18,778 bases of DNA from Hondaea fermentalgiana (taxonomy: Eukaryota; Sar; Bigyra; Thraustochytrida; Thraustochytriidae). Shown here one piece after another: positions 1-9,360 of the stretch (position 1 is its first letter; every line of letters begins with the position of its first letter). Under the pieces are notes generated by a model that had not been told where the DNA came from, did no database searches, and was given only the letters and a program-made list of their open reading frames with translations. Both the position numbers and the translations under genes were made by a program. Where the stretch lies: positions 128,447 through 147,224 of the forward strand of contig NPFB01000185.1 of assembly GCA_014084085.1 (NCBI GenBank), written 5' to 3'.

Positions 1-388
1 CCCACCCCCCCCGGTCGGTCGCGTTGATCGGCATCGTCGTCACCGCGAAGACGAGAGAGAGAGAGGAGAGCGGAGAAGCCAGCGCGCACTCTTCGCAGGA
101 GAAGTAGCAAGCGAGGGATAGAGAGAGCAGGCGACGCGGGAAGACAGACGGGCAGACAGGCAGACAGAAGACCAATTGCCCAACGCCCGCAAGCGCGCAC
201 GAAGAAAGGAAAGAAGTTTTTCGAGATAAGCGAGAGCCAGCGGACGCAAAGGTCTCTCTTTCATTAGTCAACAAAGCCCCAAGGCAAGCAAGCACCGCCG
301 TCCATCGAGACCACCCTCGGCAAGCCCACAAAGCAAGCAAGCCCTCAAAACGCCAACGCAGCAAGAACAGCAGCACCCAAACAAGGCA
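1..388 (+). promoter_or_regulatory. Promoter/5' leader of the Myb gene
   Basis: This stretch holds no ATG at all on the + strand before position 389, and an in-frame TAA lies at 227-229. The first ATG after it is therefore the natural start of the Myb gene. A purine-rich GA tract lies at about 48-78. From about 250 to 388 the DNA is rich in CAAG/CAGC and poor in T, as is usual for a transcribed leader. I see no clear TATA box. The transcription start cannot be placed from sequence alone. Confidence 0.5.
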
Positions 389-2254
389 ATGATCCTCGAG
401 ACGGCACACGCCCTCCAGCTCGCAGCAGACCAAAAGAGAGACATGGAGGCCAGAATGCAAAAGGAAAAACGGATGCTCCGCGAACAGCAGGGCATCGTTA
501 CGCGCCGAAGGGCGCTCGCCGCCGCCGCACACTCCAACCCAATTGCAGGCGGCGACGACGTCGAGAACGCATCAAATCCCAACAACAAACGCAGCAGGCC
601 CGCCGCCATCAAGACTGCGAACGCCGCGCGCGGCCAGGACACAGCAGCCCTCGCACTCTTTGATGATCTCAGCGGCATGTTCTCGCCCATGAACGCCAAC
701 TCCACCTACAGCGAGCTCTTTTCCAACGGCGAGGAAGCTGCCCACCTCGACATGCACGACAAGCATCGTCACCACCACGCGCGCAACGCCAGCGGAGGCA
801 GTCTGCCGCTCCTCGGTCTCGAGGACATCCTCGGCGCCGGCGGACTCGAGGTTTCCGCCTCCGCCTACGAAGACGACTTCGCGCCCATGAACTATGGCTT
901 CGAGCAGCAGCAGCTTGATCAAGAGCAGCAGCAGCAGCAGCAGCAGCTCCACCACCACGACAGCCACTACGACCTCGTCCACAGCGCCGCCAGCGAAAGC
1001 CTCTTTGCCGCGCGCCAACGCAACAACAACAACGGCGCAAGAATTGTCGTCGACGCCTCTGAAAACGACGTGGACGCCGTCGCCGAGTTCGGCGATCTCT
1101 TCCTCAACGGCCCTTCTCCCTCGGCCGCCCACGCTCACGCTCACGCAAACCCGTACAGCAGCCACCACCACGGCTACACCGAGCGAACCCACAGCCACCA
1201 CGACATCCCCGCTGGCGCCTCTGGCATGGAGGAGACCTACGGTGGTCTCGTCGACGACGACGATGATGATGGATTCTCTTTCATGATCCAGGACCTCGCG
1301 CAAGGCGAGCCCTCCGACACCCACTCCGCGTCGAGCGCATCCACTGCAGCGACCGCGGCCCTCTCGGCAGCCTCCGCCCCGAACCCCACCAAGAAGCGCA
1401 AGCTTCACGTGGACCCGGCCATGCCCTACAAGACCAAGCAGGCGCGCCAAAACTCTTCGTCGTCCTCGTCGACCGCCTCGTGGTCTCACCCTGCGGCGAG
1501 CAGCAGCGGATACTCGACGCCCAACCTGGCCCAGCAGAACAAGGCCCGGGCCTCCTCCAACAAGAACACACAGAACCGCCACATGTCGCCCCTCGCCACC
1601 AAACAGCAGCTGCAGCAGCAGCAAAAGCAACATGCCACCACCGTCCATGCCCCGCCTGCAGTAGCCGCAGCCGCAGCAAGACTCGGCACCAACCTTCCCT
1701 ACGCGCCGGCGCCAGGCTCCTCGCGAGATCCCCTCGCCGCCCTTCGCTACGGCAGCTCCAAGGTCGCAGGCAAGCGCTGGACCGCCAAGCAGGACGAGCA
1801 GCTCCGCAAGGCCGTCAACAAGTTCAAGTCCTCGAACTGGAAGGCCATCGCCCAATGCGTTGAGGGCCGCAACCACGTCCAGTGCCTCCAGCGCTGGAAA
1901 AAGGTCCTTCAGCCCGGACTCATCAAGGGCATGTGGGCGCAAGAGGAGGACGACAAACTGCTCGAGCTCCTGGCGCAGCAGGGCAAGGAAAAATCGTGGA
2001 CGAAGATCGCCGAGCACATCCCCGGCCGCACCGCCAAGCAGTGCCGCGAGCGATGGCATCTCAACCTCGACCCCTCCATCAACCGCGGCCCCTGGACCAA
2101 GCAGGAGGACGACATCCTCATGGGTCTTCATGCCAAGATCGGCAACAAGTGGGCAGAGATCAAGCGCAGTCTCCCCGGAAGGACTGAGAACGGCGTCAAG
2201 TCTCGCTTCAAGTCCATCCAGCGCGCCCTCAACAAGGATACGCGCTTTGACTAA
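389..2254 (+). CDS. R1R2R3 Myb DNA-binding transcription factor
   Basis: This intronless gene encodes 621 residues, and I infer a nuclear sequence-specific DNA-binding regulator. Three Myb/SANT repeats fill the C-terminus: R1 at about 462-509 (starts KRWTAKQDEQL), R2 at 510-562 (GMWAQEEDDKL, KSWTKIAEHIPGRT, RERWHLNL) and R3 at 563-614 (GPWTKQEDDIL, NKWAEIKRSLPGRT, SRFKSI). Each repeat carries the spaced aromatic residues of the family; in R3 the third is Phe instead of Trp. The protein ends seven residues after R3, so there is no C-terminal regulatory region. The long N-terminus is low complexity: a charged helical stretch at about 10-45, polyQ at 173-186, His-rich segments, six Asp at 289-294 followed by a hydrophobic patch that could activate transcription, a KKRK nuclear localisation signal at 335-338, Ser-rich and second polyQ tracts. 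The start is the first ATG after an in-frame stop at 227. Family assignment is certain; target genes are unknown. A Myb3R-like cell-cycle role is possible but not shown. Confidence 0.95.
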   Translation: MILETAHALQLAADQKRDMEARMQKEKRMLREQQGIVTRRRALAAAAHSNPIAGGDDVENASNPNNKRSRPAAIKTANAARGQDTAALALFDDLSGMFSPMNANSTYSELFSNGEEAAHLDMHDKHRHHHARNASGGSLPLLGLEDILGAGGLEVSASAYEDDFAPMNYGFEQQQLDQEQQQQQQQLHHHDSHYDLVHSAASESLFAARQRNNNNGARIVVDASENDVDAVAEFGDLFLNGPSPSAAHAHAHANPYSSHHHGYTERTHSHHDIPAGASGMEETYGGLVDDDDDDGFSFMIQDLAQGEPSDTHSASSASTAATAALSAASAPNPTKKRKLHVDPAMPYKTKQARQNSSSSSSTASWSHPAASSSGYSTPNLAQQNKARASSNKNTQNRHMSPLATKQQLQQQQKQHATTVHAPPAVAAAAARLGTNLPYAPAPGSSRDPLAALRYGSSKVAGKRWTAKQDEQLRKAVNKFKSSNWKAIAQCVEGRNHVQCLQRWKKVLQPGLIKGMWAQEEDDKLLELLAQQGKEKSWTKIAEHIPGRTAKQCRERWHLNLDPSINRGPWTKQEDDILMGLHAKIGNKWAEIKRSLPGRTENGVKSRFKSIQRALNKDTRFD

Positions 2255-2880
2255 AACACACGATAAGATATGGGCAGCGAGCGACTTCCGCGACTGATTT
2301 ATAAAAACCTCTTTTTTAGGTTCTGTACAAAGCATAATTCTTTTCTTTCGAGCTCGCTTTCATTTCATTTCATAAAAAATCATTGCATGCATGACCGAGA
2401 ATAATCAGATGGCCTGGAAAGAAGATCCTGAGCAGTCTCGGCTGTTCGTTCTCCCTGTCCACTATTGACTGTAGTCAAGCAATCAATCATGTCATCGACA
2501 GAATGAAAAAGTGAACGATGACAAAGACTATACCGCAACCTCCCCACCGCCATGGTTGAAAATCGGTCTCACTGTCAATAGGCGACTGTGCGCTTGAAAG
2601 GTATGCCCAGGCAAAAAAAAACGTCTCTTGTCTCGACAGCGTGATAATCTAGCAAAGGTCGACGCGGGCAACAAAAGCTATAATCAAGTCCGAGAACGAC
2701 GACAAAAATTTGACCACGACATTGAGCAAGACATTGGCTCGAGGATGAGATCCGCAGAATCCACCACTGCCATGGTGCGGAATCCATCAAAGCGCGGTTG
2801 ATATGCGGATGATGTGCTTAGGAAAGCGCATCGCTTCTCTCGACAGGGTGATTGCAGCGCCCTCATCAAGTCTGAGAGAC

Positions 2881-2956
2881 ACCTCCTCTCCCTCTCTTCC
2901 TCTTCTTTCTTCTTCCTCCTCTCCCTTCTCTTTCTTCTTCTTGTACTTCTTGAAGT
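2881..2956. repeat. Polypyrimidine (CT/CTT) tract
   Basis: About 75 bases are almost pure pyrimidine on the + strand, made of CTCT, TCTTC and TTCTTC runs. This is simple-sequence DNA between genes. No function is visible; it lies about 1.1 kb upstream of the LRR start, so a role as a promoter element is unlikely. Confidence 0.6.
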
Positions 2957-3920
2957 TTGTCGGCAATGGCGATGATGTTGTTGAAGCAAGGATATCATGT
3001 GTCTTGCAGAATCCGAGGTTAGAACTTCATGCAATACCTACAGCTAGGCCTAGGCCTACTGCATTGCGGAGACGCTCAGAGGTTCGCTCGATCGCTGAGC
3101 CGCAGGCTCGCGCTCTTCCGTGAACGCGGCGACATTGGCTCTCTCCCTTGGCCGCTGGCACCTGCGGCTCTCGCCCGAGGTGCTGGTCGCAGTCCTCTCC
3201 ACACCTCGCCTGGTCCCGCCCGCGTCAGCTGCAGGTCAGGTCAGGTCCGAGAGATTTCCTCGCCGCTCCTCCCCTGCAAGCACCGCAACAGACACGCCAC
3301 GCCGTCCCTTCGCTTTCCTGGCCCGCACTGCCTGCGCCTCGCCTGCGCGTCGGCCGCACCGTCGTCTTGCGCGGCGTGCTCTGCTCCTCCTCGCGACCGC
3401 GGTCTCCTCCCGCGCCGTGCACACGCTCGCGCAAACAGCTGCAAGCAGCCCCACGATGATTGACTCACTCCATGACGAACCTGCTGCTGCACTGCATGCA
3501 ATCCTGGTACTCCATAGGCGGCCTCGCGGGGGTTTGTTTCCTGCTCTACCTCACCTAGGGTCTTCGTGTCGACGCGCCGCGGCGCCGCGCCGGTGCCGCT
3601 CCCCTTCGGCCTTATCGCAACGAGGGAAAAGGCTTCATCGCATCGCCCTGCACCCCCCGCACCGCATTGCAGCCGCGCACACGTGCAACCGGTTTCACGA
3701 GCCGCGCTGGAAGACGAGCGACGCTGGCCGCGCCGTCCTCCTCGCCGTCGCCGCCGTCGCAGGCCGAGGCGGAGACCGACCGGGACGTGCTCGCGTGCGT
3801 ACGTACGGCGTCGGGCGCCGCGGCGGGCGGGGAGGAAACTACGGTTGGTCGTTGAGGTCCTGGTCCTCTTCGCGGGCGCGGCGTAGGGTTTCCGGTGGCG
3901 CGCGGCTAGGAGCCCGGCGC

Positions 3921-4030
3921 GCGAAGAAAGAAAGCAGAGGGAGGAGCGGAGAGAGAAAGCAAAGCGGAGACAGCAGAGCCGCAACGAGCGAGGCCGGGCG
4001 AGCGAGCAGCGCGGCGAGGAGGGCGGCAGC
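3921..4030 (+). promoter_or_regulatory. Purine-rich 5' leader of the LRR gene
   Basis: GA-rich DNA (GAAAGAAAG, GGAGAGAGAAAG) fills about 3921-3980, then turns to GC-rich sequence up to the ATG at 4031. An in-frame TAG at 3884-3886 closes the frame upstream, and no ATG in that frame intervenes. The ARM-NEL gene at 11501 has a similar purine tract at almost the same distance from its ATG. Confidence 0.4.
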
Positions 4031-7000
4031 ATGAGCCTGGGCGCGCAGGGCGCGTGGCACGCCGTGCACGGCGACGAGGCGGCGGCGGCGGAGATCCTGT
4101 ACGTGGGCGGAGCGCGGCTTGCGTGCATGCATGCAGGCATGCGTGCAGGCATGCAGGGAGGGATGCAGGGAAATGTCCACGGCGCGCACACGGCGACGAA
4201 GCGCGTGGCGCGCGAGGGAGACGCGCAGAGCGAGGGCTGACGGACGCGGAGAGACGCGACGCGATGCCGTGCGCAGGGAGAAGGGAGAGCTCAGCATCGA
4301 GAGCCTCGTGGACGTGGTGGAGCGCAGCTGCACGCTGCAGGAGTTAACGTACGTTCGTTCGTTGGGGTTGGCCCATGCCGACTTCGCCGTCAGGCAGGCA
4401 GGCAGGTAGACGCGCGGACAGAATACTGACGGGGAGACGGATGGGAAACCGCGCAGACTCAATGGGCACCTGCTTGCGGACGAGGAGGCCCAGGCCCTCG
4501 GCCTCGCCCTGCAGCACAACAAGTCTCTGCGATACCTCGAGTACGTGACCTACTTGAACCCCCCCCCCGCTTCCCTCTCTGGGGGAGGGAAAGGGAAAAA
4601 AGAAAGGAAAGAGAGAAAAAACTGACGAAGACGAGCAAGCGCAGCCTCCACAAGAACAATATTGGCAGTGCCGGCGTAGCGCACCTCGTAGACGGCTGCC
4701 TGCGCAACAAGTCCTTGCACACGCTCAAGTAAGTCGCCACGGTCAAGGCAAGGAATAAAATGGAGAGAGAGAGAGAGAAAGAAAAGAAAAGAAAAGAAAA
4801 GAAAAGAAAAGGAAAAAAGAGGGACCCATCTCACACTGACACGCGCACTTCATTATCTCGTTCCAGTCTTGCCAGCAATGAGTTCAATCAACAGGCATGC
4901 GCGTCCATCGCTCGCATCCTCGCGCAGAGCCAATCTCTTCGCTCACTCAAGTACGTAGGGACATTAAGATGTGTGGCGGAGGGACAATTGGACAATTGGA
5001 CTGACCCTTTTCGATGGCATGCCGTTGCTTATGTTTTCGTTTGGTTCTATTCTGTTTATTGAAAATCGCAGCCTCTCCAACAACTACCTGCACGACGGTA
5101 TCGTTGAAGCCATCCAAAAGACCTTGCACGAGAATGGACCTCTCGAGAACCTTGAGTACGTAGGCACCTCCTTTTTTTTTTTTCCCAAGAGTCTTGCAAT
5201 CCACCCATCAAGAATGTCCTGCGTATACTAACATTTTGCGCCGCTGCACATGTTTGTTCGCTCCACAGTCTCTCACGAAATGGTATTCAGGAAGCGGGCT
5301 TTGCTCGGTTCCTTCCCGTGCTCATGCGCAACCAATGTCTGCGCAAGCTGGAGTAAGTCCGAAAAGAATGGTCTCGGCCCAAGGAAGGGCAGCGACGAGA
5401 AATCGAGTAGTAAAGAGGGGAACCGCAAACTCACTTTACTTTCGCCTCTCTCCCCACCCTCACGCCCAGCATCTCCACCAACAAAGTCGGCAAGGACGGC
5501 GCACGAGCTCTGGCCATTGTGCTCCAGACCAACAAGACCTTGCACTCTCTCAAGTACGTGAACATATTGCTTTCCATGGCTCAAACATGAAAACTCACCA
5601 ACTGATCATGGAAACAGCCTCGAACAGACTCGCATGGGCGCCGAGGGTCTCTTTGTCGTCGTCGCTGCCCTTCACAGCAACGACACCTTGCGCGAGCTCA
5701 ACCTTTCCCACAACGAGGTCAACTTTTTTGCCATTACGGCACTTGCTGCTGCAGTTAAGCAGTCCGGCTTGCGTGTTCTCCAGTACGTTCGACCTTCAAC
5801 TTCGCGACCACGTCAACGCAAGTGGCTGACCCCGTTCTCATCTTGTTCATAACCAGACTCAACCAGACCACGCTAGGACGCAAAGGAACCGAGGTCTTGG
5901 CCACAGCTCTTACGCGCACAAGCACCTTGGAGACGCTTTCTCTTGCTTCCAACTCCATCGGGGATGTCGGCGTCCAAGCTCTCGCAAATGCGCTCCACCA
6001 CAATCGTTCTCTCCTGCGCATTGATCTTTCGAGCAACAACATTGGCGACGAAGGCGCTAAAGCCATGGGCCTCGTCCTGCAGCAACGTCGCACACTCCGT
6101 GAACTTCGGTACGTGAAATGCTTGCTTCTCCTTTTCTGTTTCGTTTTTCGCTTACTCGTGATCCGTGAACACTGACCAATGCTTGATGAACAAACATGCA
6201 AACACAGCCTTGACCATAATCGCATTGGCAACGATGGCATCAAAGCTCTAGCGCTTGGCCTCCGCGTCGCGACGACCTTGGAGTCGCTCGAGTACGTTCC
6301 ATTGTTCTTCTTTCTTCGTTGTGTTTTCTCAAACAAACTCTAACTCTCTGTTGTTCGGATATGCGCGCGCGCACAGTCTTGGTCGCAATGACTTCAACCA
6401 TGAGGGAGTCTCTGCTCTGGCCGAAGTCGTCCGCCACCATCCTTCGCTTCGGGTACTCCAGTAAGTTCCAAGCGCGCACAGTACAATTCCCTTTTTATTT
6501 TCTTTACTTTATTTCTGACGAGACATGAGCGATCTAACATGCGCTATACAGTCTTGACGAGAACGACCTTGGGGACAGCGGGGCCTCCACTTTGGCCTCT
6601 GCGCTGCAACGCAATCAAGTCATGAGGACGCTCAAGTACGTTTGACAAACCTTTGGTTATTCTTGCGAACACGTCATTCTAACGAACCGAATTCTGCACA
6701 TAGTCTGTACTGCTGTCAGATTGGCGACAATGGTGCCCACGCCTTGGCAGTTGTGCTTCGACACCATACCTCGCTGCAGTCTCTCAACCTTGACAGCGCC
6801 AAAATCGGCCATGCGGGACTCTTGTCCCTGGCCATGGCCCTCGAGCAGAACCGTTCACTCCGACACCTTTCGTACGTTTGTTTCATGATCAACTCTTCTA
6901 GATGCGGGACCAATGTACTTACACGACTTGTTCGTAATTGTTTTCGTGTATTCAGGCTCCTCTTTGCCGACGTCACTCCGGCCTCGATCGACGCCCTTGC

Positions 7001-7511
7001 AAAAGCGCTCGAGGACAACGAGGTCCTCGTGGACTTGCGACTGCGATACGAATACGGCTACGTCAAATTCGACCAAACGGTGCAGAACCGTAAACTCATG
7101 GCTGCTCAAGAGCTCTTTGCCGGCGCCAACCAACTTTTGCTTGAGCTAGAGACAGCGCGCACGTTGTCTCTGCGTCATGGACTCCCGGTCATGAACCAGA
7201 AAAAGCCAGACAAGTTTGTCAGCAGGGTTCCCGACATCGTCGAGCAGGAAGAGAAAATCTACGACCTCGATCCCGTGCGCGAGGTGCAGAGACGCCTGAC
7301 GCGGACCCGCGCTCAAATCGACCGTCTTGCGCAGGACATTCCCCTCTTGGGCCCCTACCTGCTGCGCCCTTGCCATCGTGCCTCGACGCGCACAGGGACG
7401 CGCGAGGCCGACATGTTTAGCTCCAGGCACATTCTCTTTAACGACAACAACACGCGCCACCACCACCAGCTGCAGCGCTCCGTTAGCGGCCGCATCATTC
7501 TCGCCCCTTGA
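4031..7511 (+). CDS. Leucine-rich repeat protein, 15 exons, ribonuclease-inhibitor/NLR-type LRRs
   Basis: The spliced gene reads 4031-4098, 4277-4348 (or 4295-4348), 4457-4540, 4645-4728, 4867-4950, 5072-5155, 5269-5352, 5470-5553, 5618-5782, 5857-6108, 6208-6291, 6377-6460, 6552-6635, 6704-6871, 6956-7511, giving 678 (or 672) residues. It holds about 17 repeats of the 28-residue type LxxLxLxxNxIGxxGAxxLAxxL, typical of ribonuclease inhibitor and NLR proteins, which form a protein-binding horseshoe. Most exons are exactly 84 nt, one repeat each; exons 9, 10 and 14 hold two, three and two. All introns are GT-AG and phase 2, splitting the same codon of the repeat. Eleven donors are GTACGT and three GTAAGT; CTGAC or CTAAC branch-like motifs precede several acceptors. 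The last exon adds a charged tail of about 150 residues with helical, possibly coiled stretches and no domain I know. No NACHT domain, signal peptide or membrane segment is seen. The first two exons are the least certain. The partner protein is unknown. Confidence 0.88.
4121..4170. repeat. GCATGCAG-type short tandem repeat in intron 1
   Basis: Degenerate repeats of GCATGC/GCAGG (GCATGCATGCAGGCATGC and similar) lie inside the first intron of the LRR gene. Intron 1 is also the longest intron (about 180-195 nt). Slippage DNA; no function is inferred. Confidence 0.6.
4763..4815. repeat. (GA)n followed by (AAAAG)n microsatellite in intron 4
   Basis: A GA dinucleotide run is followed by about seven AAAAG units, all within intron 4 (4729-4866) of the LRR gene. 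This purine run ends before the CTGAC motif near 4836-4840 and the acceptor at 4865-4866, so splicing signals are intact. Confidence 0.8.
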
Positions 7512-7816
7512 TGCTCACGAGGCATTCTCGACCCTAGGGAACAAGGGGTCCCATCTTGTACATACACAATATCAAAGACAAAGAGTGCCGTCCTGGCCGG
7601 CCTTCCGACAATGATCGACACCTTTGCCATCCTATAGCCTAGCTTCTCGCTGCCATAACAGTTTTAGTCATCGACCGAAAGTTCTACGCAAACGTCTTGT
7701 TCTCTGCTGCGATTGCTCCCTTTTCTCGAGCACACCAAGAAGAAAGTCCTCTGTTCAACAGTTTACAAATTCGAACACGTAGTAGGTCTACTTAGCCTTG
7801 AGGGGGTGTCCTCATC
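7512..7816. other. Gap between two convergent genes (LRR and WD40)
   Basis: About 305 bases separate the LRR stop from the WD40 stop, so this DNA should hold the 3' UTRs and poly(A) sites of both genes. I see no canonical AATAAA on either strand and no further gene. Confidence 0.5.
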
Positions 7817-8878
7817 TTACCGTGCCGTCTCTAGATCTGTTTCCACTTCAGCTGACGATCCAAGTACTTCTTCGATGGGGCTCTCTAAATACACTTCCGC
7901 CGGCGATCCGGACGGCACGGCCTCCGTGCCGTTCAGCTCGCGGATCAAGGCGCCCGTCTCCGCGTTCCAGACACGCACAGTGCTGTCGTCACTGCCGCTT
8001 ACGACCTCCAAACCGAAGAGAGAGACCGATTTGACCCAGTCCTTGTGTCCTTCCAGGACGTCTAGCGCGCGTCCGCTGCGCGCGTCCCAGAGTATAACCG
8101 TTTTGTCCCTGGACCCGCTCACAATGCGATGTCCCTCGAGCGCGACAGAGGTCACTACGCTGAGGTGTTTTCCCAGCACGCGGACGAGCTCGAAGGAGGG
8201 CATGGCGTAGATTCTCACTAACTTGTCGCGTGACCCGCTCACCATGCGCTGCGCGTCGATCGCGACCGCGTTGACCTCGCCTTCCGCTTCCGTGAGGACG
8301 TCGCGTGGGTCGCCGTTGGCCCGGTCAAAAACGCGCACGGTGTGGTCGCTTAACCCGGCCACGAGCAGGTTCTCGTAGGCGGCAAGGTCCATGACAGACG
8401 CCCCGGCGGCGATTCGCAAGGTCTCTCGGCCGCTGATCTTGTCCCAAAAACGAATGGTCGTGTCGTACGAGCCGGAGACGAGCTCGTTGCCACTGAAGAT
8501 GAGACTCCCAGCATTGCTTGTGTGGCCCTCCAAGGCGTGCAGGACGGAGGCGGTGGTCAGGTCGATGATGAAGAGGCTGCCTCCGATAGTCCCCACGGCG
8601 GCCAGCATCCCCTGTACGGCCACTGTGATGGCCGGCTTGTCATTGGGCGTCTTCATCTCCAAGACGAGAGCTCCATCCTGCTTGCTCCATACGCGCAAGA
8701 AGCCATCAATGCTGGCAGCCAGCACAAAGTCGGTGGACTGCGCGACGCCCCACACGTAGCCTCGGTCGATGGGTGCGGCGGTGGCAAGAGGAGCGAGAAA
8801 GCGAGGGCGGCCGGCAAAGGAAGCGAAGCGAGCGGTGGCGGCTCGGAGAAAGAGAAAGGCACGACGCGAAGCGTGCAT
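7817..8878 (-). CDS. Seven-bladed WD40 repeat protein, probably mitochondrial
   Basis: The intronless gene encodes 353 residues from the ATG at 8878-8876. The frame is open further upstream but holds no other ATG, so this is the first possible Met. Residues 1-30 (MHASRRAFLFLRAATARF...) are rich in Arg, Ala, Phe and Ser with no acidic residue, the composition of a mitochondrial targeting presequence. From about 40 to 315 there are seven WD repeats with blade endings such as LRVW, IRFWD, VRVFD, VRIY, VILWD and VRVWN, and repeated VSGSRD or VSGSYD turns, so one complete beta-propeller. A short acidic tail follows. WD40 propellers are scaffolds for protein complexes; nothing shows an enzymatic role. 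The gene converges with the LRR gene. WD40 identity is certain; mitochondrial location is inference from composition, and no precise orthologue is recognised. Confidence 0.9.
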   Translation of the reverse strand: MHASRRAFLFLRAATARFASFAGRPRFLAPLATAAPIDRGYVWGVAQSTDFVLAASIDGFLRVWSKQDGALVLEMKTPNDKPAITVAVQGMLAAVGTIGGSLFIIDLTTASVLHALEGHTSNAGSLIFSGNELVSGSYDTTIRFWDKISGRETLRIAAGASVMDLAAYENLLVAGLSDHTVRVFDRANGDPRDVLTEAEGEVNAVAIDAQRMVSGSRDKLVRIYAMPSFELVRVLGKHLSVVTSVALEGHRIVSGSRDKTVILWDARSGRALDVLEGHKDWVKSVSLFGLEVVSGSDDSTVRVWNAETGALIRELNGTEAVPSGSPAEVYLESPIEEVLGSSAEVETDLETAR

Positions 8879-9360
8879 GTAGGCTTGCCGCGTTCTCCGC
8901 GAGCTTGCAGCGCCTCGCGAAAGTAGGGCAGAGAAGGGGGGCAAAGACGGCTGCTGGCTTGCGGGCCTTGCGGGCGGGCCTTGCGGGCCCGCGTGCGAGC
9001 CTGCCACGCGGCCCCTTTCGCGCGCGAGCACGAAGTGGAATTATGTGATTAGGCAAATAAAGGACCAGTATTCATCTTGGCACTTGCGGTTCACACCTTG
9101 TTCGGGCTCAGACCGGCCCGGAGAACGCATGCGATCTCCCGGCCACTGATCAAGCGAAAAAGGTGCGATGTTGGAGATGCTAAACCAACAATCACTGGCT
9201 TGACATGAACGAAAGTAGAGACAACCATGGCATGTTGTCTTGTGATATCGTCAAAAGGGAGAAGGGGAGAAAATCTGGAGGACGTCCGCAATCGCGGCTG
9301 GACTGAAGAAACTTGATGTGCCAGGTGCAATGTATGGCACGGCATACGTGCATGAATCCA
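8879..9360. other. Upstream region of the WD40 gene and 5' flank of the TPR pseudogene
   Basis: Positions 8880-9030 are GC-rich and should contain the WD40 promoter and leader; three TTGCGGGC copies occur at about 8959-8988. Around 9050 the composition changes to lower GC, and this continues through the TPR pseudogene. No gene could be supported between 9050 and 9360. The sequence may be a decayed 5' part of the TPR gene, but no TPR motif is readable there. Confidence 0.4.

Larger units (their letters stand above)
2255..4030. other. Long intergenic region without a convincing gene
   Basis: Just after the Myb stop lies an A/T-rich stretch with a weak 5-bp stem (2306-2310 with 2318-2322) around a T run, plausibly 3' UTR; no AATAAA is seen. 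Positions 2540-2880 contain two loosely similar segments sharing short blocks in the same order. From about 3100 to 3900 the DNA is very GC-rich. It is open in several frames on both strands, but the translations are Arg/Ala/Pro/Ser-rich without motifs, as expected from base composition. The last 110 bases are the purine-rich leader of the LRR gene. A non-coding RNA or short 5' exon cannot be excluded. Confidence 0.5.

Noticed and set aside
572..2335. 587-codon open frame antisense to the Myb gene
   Set aside because: It mirrors a GC-rich coding gene with strong third-position bias; its translation is Val/Leu/Gly/Arg-rich without domains, while the + strand shows three clear Myb repeats.
2547..2875. 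Two loosely similar segments sharing CCATGGT, TCTCGACAG and ATCAAGTC in order
   Set aside because: Shared blocks are short and spacing differs; may be an old duplication, but not supported well enough to call.
3120..4034. 304-codon + strand frame and a 316-codon - strand frame (3241-4191) before the LRR gene
   Set aside because: Both are Arg/Ala/Pro/Ser-rich in GC-rich DNA, overlap each other, and the + frame does not begin with ATG; no domain or repeat is seen.
8879..9031. Upstream extension of the WD40 frame
   Set aside because: It would begin at GTG and has no Met; the ATG at 8878 directly opens a mitochondrial-type presequence.
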